DNA from: Nostoc sp. 'Peltigera membranacea cyanobiont' N6 | GTDB lineage: Bacteria > Cyanobacteriota > Cyanobacteriia > Cyanobacteriales > Nostocaceae | Direction of reading: 5' to 3' | Length of the DNA stretch: 64,000 bases | NCBI RefSeq assembly: GCF_002949735.1 | Contig: NZ_CP026681.1 | Span: forward strand, 2,356,001-2,420,000 | In this document: one piece after another, positions 46,061 to 55,174 of the stretch | Numbering within the stretch: the first letter of the stretch is position 1 | Layout: every line of letters begins with the position of its first letter | Program-made: the position numbers and the translations under genes | The notes under the pieces: generated by a model | What the model was told of the DNA's origin: nothing | The model's input: only the letters and a program-made list of their open reading frames with translations | Database searches by the model: none

Positions 46061-49000
46061 ATGACTCGCTCTGATGAGTTAGTTTCTATACTTGACCGCA
46101 TTCTCGACGGCTGTGGAGATGAGGGGGATGTTGCGATATTGCGTCAATCCCTCAAAGCAAGCGGTGGTCAAAATGTTGTGCAGTTGGGGAAGTACAACGT
46201 CAATATTGGTGAAGGGAAGGATATTCATATCGGCGACAAGGTTTATCAAGGAGCCGACGCACAGACTATTCGCAGCATATTCCTGGAGGTATTGTCCCAT
46301 AACACGCGACAATTAGAAATCGACTGGCACAATATCAGTCAAGCTATGCTGTCCGAGCAGCAGCGACTCACGACAAATCCGCTCACGTCGGGCGAGGGAA
46401 TTACCTATCGAACAGAGCAGGTGTATGTGCCATTGGGACTGGTGGAGCGTAAAAAGCTAACTCGGCGACGCGAGGATGTTTCACCAGAGCAGGGTTCGGA
46501 ACTTGACCGAGAAACGGAAATTACCCAAACGTTTGAGCATCAGCAGTTTCTAGAGCAGGTGTTGAGGCAGAGGCAAAGCCCCAAAAGTCAGGGAAGACGC
46601 ATTGCGATTATTGGCGAACCGGGAGCAGGGAAAACAACGTTGTTGCAGCAGATTGCTCAATGGACATCGGCAGAGATGGGGCAGTCGGTTGTGATTTGGG
46701 TATCTTTAGCTGATTTGCAGGGGCGTGAACTGGAATCATATTTGTTAGAGGTATGGTTGCAAGCAGTAGCCCGGAAAGTCGGACAAGCCGAAGCATCTAC
46801 CCAGGTTCAAGATGATTTTGTGGCTCAGTTTAACCAGGGTTTGGTGTGGCTGTTGCTGGATGGGGTTGATGAAATGCAGGCGACGGTGGGCAACCCGTTA
46901 GGAGAAATCGAGCGGCAAATTCGCACGGGAACTTTACTACAACAGGCGCGGATTGTGCTTTCCTGTCGGTTAAATCTTTGGGACAGTGGTAGTAACGCCC
47001 TGGATTCTTTTGATAATTATCGCACCCTGGAGTTTTGCTATCCCCAGCAGGTGGAGCAGTTTATTGGTAATTGGTTTGGCTCCCTACCGTCAGCAGAAAC
47101 GCAGACAGGGCAACGGTTGTGTGCAGCGTTGAGGGAAGCGGGGAAGGAGCGAATTCGGGATTTGGTGAAAAACCCGTTACGGCTGACGCTGCTATGTTTC
47201 AACTGGTATTTAGGTGAGGGGAAGTTACCAGAGACGAAAGCGGGGTTGTACGAGCAGTTTATGGCGGATTTTTATGAGTGGAAGAAGGGGCAGTTTGCGA
47301 CAACAGGGGAGCAGCGCAAGCGGTTGAATGCAGCATTGGGAGAGTTGGCGCGGGAGGCAATTGATAAAGAAGCAACGCGGTTTCGACTGCGGCAGGAGTT
47401 TGTGTGCGAGTATTTGGGTGAGCCGGATGATGCAGATTCGTTGTTTGGGTTGGCGTTGCGGTTGGGATGGTTGAATAAGGTGGGGGTGGAGGCGGAGAAT
47501 CCCAGGAAGGGGGTGTATGGGTTTTTTCATCCCACTTTTCAGGAGTATTTTGCCGCTTTGGCGATCGATGATTGGCATTATTTTTTAAATCATATTCCAG
47601 ATAATCCCAGTCATCCAGATGCGAACTATCGAATTTTTGAACCACACTGGAAGGAAATATTTTTATTTTGGATGGGACAATCATCTCCTAAAATACAGGA
47701 GCATAAAGTATATTTTATTTATAAACTTGTTGGTTTTGATGATAGGTGCGGCGGACTGTATGCTTTTAAAGCATATTTTTTGGCAGCAGAAGCAATGGGT
47801 GAATTCAAAACTCATCCTAGTAAGATTGAAATTTTTTATAAAATATTTGAATGGAGCTTTGGAATTTACAAACATAAAGAAAATAAATGGCAAGACTTTA
47901 TTGAACCACTTATGAAAACAGCAAAACTAACCTTGCTTAGAATCGATCAAGATTGGGTAATGGATGCCTTAAAAAATACAATTGTTTCAATTGAAAAAAA
48001 TCAAATTTACAGATTACTTTCTACTTTAGAGGAATTTGGAAAAATTAACCCAAAAGCATTGTTTTTGTTGTTATTTAAAATAATTTATGAAGTTGAAGAG
48101 TATTCAATTATTGATCAAGCAATTTCGATTATTGAAAGAATTTATGTATATTATTCGGAAGTAGAAGTAAAGCTTTTGACTAAGTATTTGCTTGAAATAG
48201 CAGAAAAACGTCAAGAGGCAAACATAGCGTGGAGAATATTTGATTGTTTAGCAAAAATAGGTACTAATCAACCTTTACTCATGTCTTGGTTAAGTGAACG
48301 ATGTAGTTCCATCATGCAAGATATGAAACTTATAGATACAGAAGAGGCTAAAAACACTTATTGTAAGGCAGCAGAAACTTTAATCACAATCAATCCTAGT
48401 AATTTAGATGCAATTCAGGCATTACTTCAAATTGTTGCTTCAGGAAAATATGAGAATAACTGTAGGCGAGCAGCTGAAGCATTAATGGAAGTTGAAACAG
48501 AATCATCAGAAGTTGTTGAGAAATTAAAGCAGCTTGTTCAGTTGATTGGAGATGATTCTATCCACTATATTTTAGCTGAAAGCTTGGGTAATATTGCTTT
48601 GAAGACCTCAGAAGCATTTACAGCGCTAACAGAATTAGCTAAACCAATTCAAGCTGATTCTATTCGCCTAGCAGCAGCTTATGGTCTAACAAAAATAGCT
48701 CCTGACTTAGCGATGGAAGTATTAGTACAAATCATTAATTCAACTCAAGATGAAACAATAAAAACTTATGCTGTTCAGTCTCTAGGAGAAACTTATGCTT
48801 CCAATCTTAATAATGCACCCGTTTTATATCTTGAAATTTATTTGGATAGTATTTATTTACACCTAATTAAAGATTGTATTCATTTTTATGCTATTGGCAA
48901 TTTAGGAGAAACTGCAAAAAATTATCCAAAACTGATGAATGAATTGGTTTATCTTGTGAATTCATGTCAAGATAATTATGTGAAATATAAAGCAGCAGAA

Positions 49001-49288
49001 GCATTAGAAAAAATAGAACCTGGTCGTTCAGATGTAACACAGGCTTTAATAGAAAATTTTATGTCAGGTGACAATAATTTCATAGATATTGCAGCTAGTA
49101 GTCTTATGGAGATATCAAAAGTTGATCAGTTGTATCAGATTACATCAGTAATGAAAAGCTATTTAACTCCTGAAACATATCAAAATGACATTTCAGTTTA
49201 TCATAACGCTTGCAAAATTATCTGGCATTGTGCCCAAAATCTGAGCTACCCAGAGTTTTATAATGCTTGGAATAATCAACTACATTAG
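46061..49288 (+). CDS. Adaptor-domain NACHT NTPase with HEAT-like repeats (1075 aa)
   Basis: Residues ~5-80 are the shared adaptor domain (QLGKYNVNIGEGKDIHIGDK, then VYQGADAQTIRSI). A NACHT NTPase follows: Walker A GEPGAGKT at 185-192 and Walker B LVWLLLDGVDEM at 261-272. Residues ~560-1075 are alpha-helical HEAT-like repeats (YILAESLGNIALKTSEAFTA, YAVQSLGETYASN), a probable ligand-sensing scaffold. No effector domain is visible in the chain, so it may recruit one through the adaptor domain. It converges with the CHAT-NACHT gene, stops 24 bp apart. Confidence 0.85.
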   Translation: MTRSDELVSILDRILDGCGDEGDVAILRQSLKASGGQNVVQLGKYNVNIGEGKDIHIGDKVYQGADAQTIRSIFLEVLSHNTRQLEIDWHNISQAMLSEQQRLTTNPLTSGEGITYRTEQVYVPLGLVERKKLTRRREDVSPEQGSELDRETEITQTFEHQQFLEQVLRQRQSPKSQGRRIAIIGEPGAGKTTLLQQIAQWTSAEMGQSVVIWVSLADLQGRELESYLLEVWLQAVARKVGQAEASTQVQDDFVAQFNQGLVWLLLDGVDEMQATVGNPLGEIERQIRTGTLLQQARIVLSCRLNLWDSGSNALDSFDNYRTLEFCYPQQVEQFIGNWFGSLPSAETQTGQRLCAALREAGKERIRDLVKNPLRLTLLCFNWYLGEGKLPETKAGLYEQFMADFYEWKKGQFATTGEQRKRLNAALGELAREAIDKEATRFRLRQEFVCEYLGEPDDADSLFGLALRLGWLNKVGVEAENPRKGVYGFFHPTFQEYFAALAIDDWHYFLNHIPDNPSHPDANYRIFEPHWKEIFLFWMGQSSPKIQEHKVYFIYKLVGFDDRCGGLYAFKAYFLAAEAMGEFKTHPSKIEIFYKIFEWSFGIYKHKENKWQDFIEPLMKTAKLTLLRIDQDWVMDALKNTIVSIEKNQIYRLLSTLEEFGKINPKALFLLLFKIIYEVEEYSIIDQAISIIERIYVYYSEVEVKLLTKYLLEIAEKRQEANIAWRIFDCLAKIGTNQPLLMSWLSERCSSIMQDMKLIDTEEAKNTYCKAAETLITINPSNLDAIQALLQIVASGKYENNCRRAAEALMEVETESSEVVEKLKQLVQLIGDDSIHYILAESLGNIALKTSEAFTALTELAKPIQADSIRLAAAYGLTKIAPDLAMEVLVQIINSTQDETIKTYAVQSLGETYASNLNNAPVLYLEIYLDSIYLHLIKDCIHFYAIGNLGETAKNYPKLMNELVYLVNSCQDNYVKYKAAEALEKIEPGRSDVTQALIENFMSGDNNFIDIAASSLMEISKVDQLYQITSVMKSYLTPETYQNDISVYHNACKIIWHCAQNLSYPEFYNAWNNQLH

Positions 49289-49311
49289 TAAAAATTAAAA
49301 GAATTCTCCCC

Positions 49312-50019
49312 TTAGCTATCTAGTAAATATTCCTGCTCCGACTTTTCACGTTTGCGTTTTTCAATTTCGGCGATGGGTAATAGTAATGTTTCTTCTATGT
49401 CTTCTCTCAGCTTATCGCTTATTTTGCAGCCGGAATTTAAGCATTGAACTAAGGTGACACTTGCATGGTAGTACTGTCTGTGGAACGTCAAATGCGAAAA
49501 CGACCAAACCTTCTGCGATCGCTCAATTAATAACCCATGCTGAGATGCGATCGCCCTCAAAACCCCTCGACTATCCCGCCGCTCAATCCCCAAAAACTCC
49601 CCAATATACCCTTCCAATTCCTCCTGCTCAAACAACACATACTGCTGCTGTTCAAACTTCTTCACCGCCACATAGCTTAATAGCTCTAACTTTCGCTCCA
49701 CTGACAAATCCTGATAAATCTCACCCCGCTCGACTTCCCGCGATTTGTCCCACTGCACCAACAATAACTCCAACCCCTCCTCATACAACTTGGAACGCTT
49801 CGAGTAAAATTTCCCCGTTTGGTGAAACACCGCACAAGTCAAACTCAGCAAAATCGGCGTAATCGCTAGTTCCCGAATCGGCTTGTTTTCCTCTCGAAAC
49901 AACTGTTCTAAAAATTCCCGCGCCTTCGTCTCCCTCTTCCCTGCATCCGCACACACCGTCCCAAAGCAATGAACTGCAAACGCTCTCACCTGCTCCTCAT
50001 TAAAATCCGCCACTTCCAC
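49312..50019 (-). CDS. C-terminal part of the CHAT-NACHT protein, after an in-frame amber codon
   Basis: This frame continues the 519-aa gene directly: after TAG (50047-50049) come ESRFERFDY and then this frame (GTG start at 50019, MEVADFNEEQVRAF). The content is the normal NACHT C-terminal helical part (PLLLSLTC-like TPILLSLTCAVFHQTGKFYS, RSKLYEEGLELLLVQWDKS). It has no P-loop of its own, so it makes sense only as part of the full-length protein of about 764 residues or as a separate fragment through re-initiation. Confidence 0.75.
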   Translation of the reverse strand: MEVADFNEEQVRAFAVHCFGTVCADAGKRETKAREFLEQLFREENKPIRELAITPILLSLTCAVFHQTGKFYSKRSKLYEEGLELLLVQWDKSREVERGEIYQDLSVERKLELLSYVAVKKFEQQQYVLFEQEELEGYIGEFLGIERRDSRGVLRAIASQHGLLIERSQKVWSFSHLTFHRQYYHASVTLVQCLNSGCKISDKLREDIEETLLLPIAEIEKRKREKSEQEYLLDS

Positions 50020-50046
50020 ATAATCAAAACGCTCAAACCGCGATTC

Positions 50047-51606
50047 CTAGCTTTGCGTTCGACAAGTCACCACCACCTGCACCTGCGGATAAGCACGCGC
50101 AAACCGCTTTATTTCCTTGGCGATTTGCTTTCCTGCTTCCCCCGTCACCTCATCCAACCCATCCAGCAGCACCAATGCTCGTTCCTGACTTAGCACTAAT
50201 TCGATATCTGCATTACTCAACCGCCAAAGCTGTCCCAAAAACTGCTCTAAGTTATAAGCGTACTTGCGTCCGTCGTCCACAAAATCCCGCAGCTTAATCA
50301 ACACCGGAATTCGCTGTGCTTGCAATTTTCCATCATTGCACTCGGTTACGATTTTTTGCAGATATGTCGTCTTCCCCGAACCAGGTTTACCCACCACCAT
50401 CAAGTTAGTATTGCGCTCCAGTACAGCCAACCCCGACACGCGCTGCTGTTCCTTACCCAAGCCAATCCGATCCAAACTGCGGTAGCTGGAATTAGCCGTT
50501 GTAAAATCCTGCCACAAATCATCAAGTTCCGACCTGCGGCTGCTGCTAAGTGATTCCAGGATATTTACATCTACAAACAAATCCCCCAAAGGCACCCAAT
50601 GGTCTATTCCCCATAACGGCATAACACCGTGTAAACTTTGAATGCTGTGGTGGATGCGCGATCGCACTTGTTGCACTAAGTCATCAACTGGATTTGTTGC
50701 CCTTAATTGGACTTTTTTTTTTAGATTTTTGAAGACTGGGGTATGTTCTTCTGGGATTCCTTGCAGGGCGATCGCATCACAGCCACCGTTATAAGCATCC
50801 TCATACGACCAACCAGCCCCTAGTTCATCATAAAAACCAACTGCAAACTTAATTGCTGCATCGTCTCCAATCTTACTATTCATGCCGACTACATAATCGA
50901 TATGTTGGGCGATCGCGTTGGCTTGAATTTCCGAGTAGCAAGCGTTGAGAACAACACATTCCAGTCCTCGCGTAGCAAATCGTTTAAATAGGTTTGCTAA
51001 AGCTTCAGTTGGGACAAGTTGCGCTTTACCTGCATCATCTTGGAGAACTAATCCATCATCTCCTGAACCATGCCCGCAAAAGTGAATAATCTCTGGGTTA
51101 AAATCTAACAAGGCACGACGTAAATCATCAGGACGAACTGCCCAGCGTTGTTGCAAAGTAAACTTTTCTCGCTGCTGCGACCTTCGCAAACCCTCATCAA
51201 TTTCTCGCATCTGTTTGTCTAAGCGCAATCTCGCTTCATTGGTAGGGCTGGAGGCTAGTACTAAAATGGTTTTGCGCGAACTACTTTGAGGATTTTCTCG
51301 TTGAGCCAAGTTCTGAAACTCTTCTTTGAGGATAGAGCGAACAACTTCCCGGATATCTGCGGCGTTAGAACCCTGAATTACAGCACGAGCAACTTCTCGA
51401 ATTGCTTCGGCATCAAGTCCTTGGTAAGTGCGATCGCCAATATGAATATCTTGTCCCTGTCCGATATTAATGTTGTACTTACCTACTTGCAAATTTTGGC
51501 TACCACCACTATTTAACCACTGACGCAAAGCTTCAACATCGTCATCGGTTTGATTTCCGTTGAGGATGCGTTGAATAATATCGTTGAGGTTACTGGGGTT
51601 CGCCAT
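50047..51606 (-). CDS. Adaptor-CHAT protease-NACHT protein (519 aa before an amber stop)
   Basis: Residues ~7-78 are the shared adaptor domain (VGKYNINIGQGQDIHIGDRT). Residues ~110-285 are a CHAT caspase-like protease with catalytic His179 (IIHFCGHGSGDDG) and Cys223 (CVVLNACYSE). Residues ~395-519 start a NACHT NTPase: Walker A GKPGSGKT 406-413, Walker B LVLLDGLDE 478-486, and VVVTCRTQS where the stop falls. CHAT-NACHT proteins are self-contained sensors/executioners. It is the last gene of the minus-strand operon, 95 bp after HigA. Confidence 0.85.
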   Translation of the reverse strand: MANPSNLNDIIQRILNGNQTDDDVEALRQWLNSGGSQNLQVGKYNINIGQGQDIHIGDRTYQGLDAEAIREVARAVIQGSNAADIREVVRSILKEEFQNLAQRENPQSSSRKTILVLASSPTNEARLRLDKQMREIDEGLRRSQQREKFTLQQRWAVRPDDLRRALLDFNPEIIHFCGHGSGDDGLVLQDDAGKAQLVPTEALANLFKRFATRGLECVVLNACYSEIQANAIAQHIDYVVGMNSKIGDDAAIKFAVGFYDELGAGWSYEDAYNGGCDAIALQGIPEEHTPVFKNLKKKVQLRATNPVDDLVQQVRSRIHHSIQSLHGVMPLWGIDHWVPLGDLFVDVNILESLSSSRRSELDDLWQDFTTANSSYRSLDRIGLGKEQQRVSGLAVLERNTNLMVVGKPGSGKTTYLQKIVTECNDGKLQAQRIPVLIKLRDFVDDGRKYAYNLEQFLGQLWRLSNADIELVLSQERALVLLDGLDEVTGEAGKQIAKEIKRFARAYPQVQVVVTCRTQS

Positions 51607-51700
51607 TTATCAGAGTTTTTTAGTTTTATTTTAGACGATAAAACAGTGAATTTACTTATCCATACTCGCCTTGTTCAATTTTTGTAAATCAGCTAGTCAG

Positions 51701-52099
51701 CTAGGTAAATAAACTGACATCTACATGAAAATAGTCTGCAAGCACTTCTGCTTGAGTTTTACTAATGGTGCGATCGCCATTGACAATTTGCAAGGCAACT
51801 TCCAATGAACCAATTACCTCGGCTAATGCTTCGGTCGTAATATCGCGTGCGTCCATTAGATGCATTAACATCGAATGGGGCGTACCTTGAGGAATTGGGT
51901 AATGAGTTTCTTCAAACTTCTCAATTAATGTCACCAACAGTTCCAACAGCATCTCTTCTTCTGGTGTACGATTGGGACGATGCTCTAAGTTTTGGGCGAG
52001 TGCGATCGCTTGTTCGTTTTCTTCTTCGGTAGTAATTATTTTTGGCTGATACTCGGCTAGCAATTTACCGTAAGATTCCGGATTAAAAGTACGGGTCAT
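51701..52099 (-). CDS. higA: HigA-type antitoxin (132 aa)
   Basis: Start taken at ATG 52099 (MTRTFNPESYGKLL), which overlaps the stop of the toxin gene. The C-terminal half is an HTH/XRE-like fold (MDARDITTEALAEVIGSLEV, TISKTQAEVLADYFHV), as in HigA-like antitoxins with an N-terminal toxin-binding region (EEENEQAIALAQNLEHRP). The order toxin first, antitoxin second is usual for HigBA. It lies inside the STAND/WD40 operon. Confidence 0.85.
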   Translation of the reverse strand: MTRTFNPESYGKLLAEYQPKIITTEEENEQAIALAQNLEHRPNRTPEEEMLLELLVTLIEKFEETHYPIPQGTPHSMLMHLMDARDITTEALAEVIGSLEVALQIVNGDRTISKTQAEVLADYFHVDVSLFT

Positions 52100-52382
52100 T
52101 TTTCCATTTATCCTTATCATATTCGGCGTGAGTTAGGACATATTTAATATAGATTCTTTGAGCTTCGTAAACAATATCAACGATTAAGCGGTAGTTGTTT
52201 CCTTTGATATTAAATACAGTGAAGTTACCGACAGCTTCTGCTTTTGGATAAATAGCCTGAACTTCAACCAGATTTTTCCATTCAGCTTTAGTTGCCACCC
52301 TATACCAATCATAAAGTGCATCGCAGTAATCTGCGTGTGCTTCACAAAACTCCCGCAGAATCCTGCGACTAATAACGTGCAT
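52083..52382 (-). CDS. higB: HigB-type toxin, predicted mRNA interferase (99 aa)
   Basis: Typical HigB/RelE-superfamily sequence: start MHVISRRILREFCEAH, middle AVGNFTVFNIKGNNYRLIVD and end IYIKYVLTHAEYDKDKW. The conserved Asn/Lys/Arg strand and the final H-x-E-Y-D are kept. It would cut ribosome-bound mRNA when unpaired. Overlaps HigA by 17 bp. Confidence 0.9.
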   Translation of the reverse strand: MHVISRRILREFCEAHADYCDALYDWYRVATKAEWKNLVEVQAIYPKAEAVGNFTVFNIKGNNYRLIVDIVYEAQRIYIKYVLTHAEYDKDKWKNDPYF

Positions 52383-52490
52383 TTAAATTTACTTTGATTA
52401 CGACTATTAGAATTTTCTCCTAAATTGAAGGCTTTATAAAGCTTTTAGAGCTGGGTTATCTTTCCAAAGGCATTGCGGCAAAATACCGCG

Positions 52491-53471
52491 TTAACAAGTT
52501 TTTTCTAAAAGCTCATCATGTATAGTGCCATATAAAGATATTTTCTGAGAAATATCAGTGCCTCGTGCCGTTCTAAAATAAACCTTGAAAACTTGTTCTT
52601 TTGCCTTTTCAAAGGGTGGAAAACTATAGCTTTCATATCCAAGAGACTCAACTTGGTTTCCATAAAAATCTATACCTTTAGACCACAAATATTTTTCTAT
52701 ATTTCTAAAATCAATTTTTGGCTCTTCTTGAATTTTGTCTTGTATTAATTTATACATATAATAATCCATTTGGATACCTATCCTGACAATTAAATTGACT
52801 GTATTCCCTGCATTAATTACAATAGGAAAGCGGACAGGAAGTATTTTCCCATTTGTGTCTAGTAAGTACAATCCTTGATTCATTCCTGAATAGCTTGTAG
52901 CTGGAAAATATGTACCAATTTGTAGCAATTCATAATTAATTACTGATAAAGTTTTATCACTATTATTAGATAAAAATACTTCCCAATATGTAGTAATTAA
53001 ACCAGTCATATTTATGTTTGATTTAGCGCCTTTATCTATAGGTAAAGCACCTGCAAAATTTATTATTATAACTGGGGAGTTTTTGAGAGATTGACGCACA
53101 CAAGTCACAGCTAATTTTTCTTGACTATTTTGACCAAAAATAGCGGCTCCTGCTAATACCACTACAGTGGAAGTCAAAGCAATAAATCTTCTACGTCTCC
53201 AGAGAGGTTGTAAAATTGATTGCTGTTGATTTTCTTGAACAACACTTCTTAAAATTTCTCGAATTGCTTCAGCATCCGCACCTTGATAAATGCGATCACC
53301 AATATGAATATCCTGGCCATTCCCAATATTGACATTGTACCTCCCTAACTGCACCACGTTCTTACTGTTACCAGGAGTCAGTAGCTGCCGTATAACATCA
53401 ATATCTGCGTCTGTGGGGTTTCCTGCCACGATACGTTCTATTATGGTCAGTGGATCATTGTAAGTAGCCAT
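52491..53471 (-). CDS. Adaptor-domain transmembrane protein (326 aa)
   Basis: Residues ~7-80 are the shared adaptor domain (QLGRYNVNIGNGQDIHIGDR). A basic stretch (RRRR) precedes one transmembrane helix at about 96-113 (FIALTSTVVVLAGAAIFG). The rest (~205 residues) is strand-rich and presumably outside the cytoplasm; it is not recognised. With the adaptor inside and a domain across the membrane, it could be a membrane effector or receptor of the network. It begins 35 bp after the last WD40 gene. Confidence 0.75.
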   Translation of the reverse strand: MATYNDPLTIIERIVAGNPTDADIDVIRQLLTPGNSKNVVQLGRYNVNIGNGQDIHIGDRIYQGADAEAIREILRSVVQENQQQSILQPLWRRRRFIALTSTVVVLAGAAIFGQNSQEKLAVTCVRQSLKNSPVIIINFAGALPIDKGAKSNINMTGLITTYWEVFLSNNSDKTLSVINYELLQIGTYFPATSYSGMNQGLYLLDTNGKILPVRFPIVINAGNTVNLIVRIGIQMDYYMYKLIQDKIQEEPKIDFRNIEKYLWSKGIDFYGNQVESLGYESYSFPPFEKAKEQVFKVYFRTARGTDISQKISLYGTIHDELLEKTC

Positions 53472-53506
53472 TAACTGTGCTGTTTCATCTTTATCTCTAA
53501 AAGTAA

Positions 53507-55174
53507 CTATAACGAACCGGAAACAGCAGTGCGCCCATCTGGAGCAATAGCTACTGCATTAACGGTACTTGTATGACCTATTAAAGTCCCACATTCTTTA
53601 CCTGTTGCCAAGTCCCACAGTTTCAAAGTTTTATCTATTGAACCAGAAATAGCTATTCGTCCATCGGGAGAAATTGCAACAGTTCTAACCCAGTTTGTGT
53701 GACCTTTAAGCGTGTTAAGTTCTTTACAACCTGCCAAATCCCAGATTTTTAAAGTTTGGTCAGCAGAACCAGATATTGCAAACTTTCCACTAGGAGCGAT
53801 CGCCACTGCTCTAACCCAGTTGGCGTGACCTGCTTCCCCAGGTTGTTTGCTACTATTTGTCAAATCCCAAATCTTGATGGTTTGGTCAGCCGACCCAGAA
53901 ACTGCAAGTTTTCCATCTGGGGTGAGAGCAACCGCTTTAACCCAGTTAGTATGTTCGGTAAAAGTGTTTATTTCTTCGCCATTTACCAAGTTCCAAACTT
54001 TTAGGGTATGGTCAGCAGAACCGGAGACTGCTAATTTGCCATCTGGTGTTATCGCTACAGCGTTAATAGCCTGGGTATGACCTGCAAGGGTTTTGAGTTC
54101 AGTACCATTTGTTAAATCCCACAGTTTTAGGGTTGTGTCCTTAGAACCAGAAATCGCTAGCTTTGCATCTGGAGTAATTGCTACTGCATCAATTGCTCCT
54201 GTATGACCCGTTAACTTGTGTAATGGAATCCCACTGCAATCCCATAGTACTAATGTATTGTCATCTAAGCCAGAGATTGCGACTTGACCATCTGGTGTCA
54301 TTGCAATTGCATTAACTCTGAGGTTACCAGCAAGGGTGTAGTGTTTATTTTCCACTAAATCCCAAAGTTTGAGCGCATTCCCAATTCCCCAAGAACCTGA
54401 AATTACCCATTGTCCATCTGAAGCGATCGCTACCGAATTGACAAAACTTGTATGTCCAATCAGGGTCTTGATTTCGATTCCGTTAGCTATATCCCACAGC
54501 TTGAGGGTCTTATCTTTCGAGCCAGAGACTGCAAAATGTGCATCTGGAGTAATTGCGATCGCTAGTACTCGGTCAGTATGTCTTCTAAGTGTGTGTCGTA
54601 AGGTGTTGGTTGTCAAATCCCAAACTTTCAACGTGTCGTCATTGGAAGCAGAAATCACGGTTTGCCCATCTGGAGTAATGGCGATCGCTGTAACGTAGTT
54701 AGTGTGACCAGTTAAGGTACGTACCAATGCACCTCCTGGTGGTGTTAAACTGGCAGTTAAAGGACGCAGCCAAGGGTAATTTTTTTCATGTTTTGCTTGC
54801 TCCAGTAGTGCTTGAATCTCTGGTGCTGGAAAACACAGTAAGCGAGCTAACAAATGTCCTGCTAGTTGTGTTTTGTTCTCAGGCTCATTTAAGATATGTG
54901 CAGACTTGCGAATTGCACCTTGGATTAACCTCAAACTATCTTTTTTCTGCTTGGATATTTCAATTTCTGATGCAAAAGTTAAATCGTAGTCGGCAATCAG
55001 TAATTGCGGTGCTGAAGCTGAAATTTTATGTTCAATAAAGTCGAATTCTATTAATAGTTTACACAGTTCACCTGCCAAACCAGCCATAGATAGGTGGTAA
55101 GGTAAATTCAAAATATATTCTACATCTTCATCTAGTAGGTTGTTATAGTCGCTCATACTTGTGGCAACTAGCAT
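53507..55174 (-). CDS. APAF1_C-like helical domain plus WD40 repeats (555 aa), truncated last blade
   Basis: The N-terminal ~130 residues (DVEYILNLPYHLSMAGLAGE, LCKLLIEFDFIEHKI) match the helical domain that links NTPase and WD40 parts in Apaf-1-like proteins. Ten WD40 units follow (GHTNWVRAVAI..., DQTLKIWDL). The tenth breaks off after TAVSGSL at TAG, so the propeller is incomplete. An ATG at 55174 overlaps the stop of the previous gene; ATG 55156 (MSDYNNLLDED) is an alternative start. Third intact paralogue in the operon. Confidence 0.85.
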   Translation of the reverse strand: MLVATSMSDYNNLLDEDVEYILNLPYHLSMAGLAGELCKLLIEFDFIEHKISASAPQLLIADYDLTFASEIEISKQKKDSLRLIQGAIRKSAHILNEPENKTQLAGHLLARLLCFPAPEIQALLEQAKHEKNYPWLRPLTASLTPPGGALVRTLTGHTNYVTAIAITPDGQTVISASNDDTLKVWDLTTNTLRHTLRRHTDRVLAIAITPDAHFAVSGSKDKTLKLWDIANGIEIKTLIGHTSFVNSVAIASDGQWVISGSWGIGNALKLWDLVENKHYTLAGNLRVNAIAMTPDGQVAISGLDDNTLVLWDCSGIPLHKLTGHTGAIDAVAITPDAKLAISGSKDTTLKLWDLTNGTELKTLAGHTQAINAVAITPDGKLAVSGSADHTLKVWNLVNGEEINTFTEHTNWVKAVALTPDGKLAVSGSADQTIKIWDLTNSSKQPGEAGHANWVRAVAIAPSGKFAISGSADQTLKIWDLAGCKELNTLKGHTNWVRTVAISPDGRIAISGSIDKTLKLWDLATGKECGTLIGHTSTVNAVAIAPDGRTAVSGSL

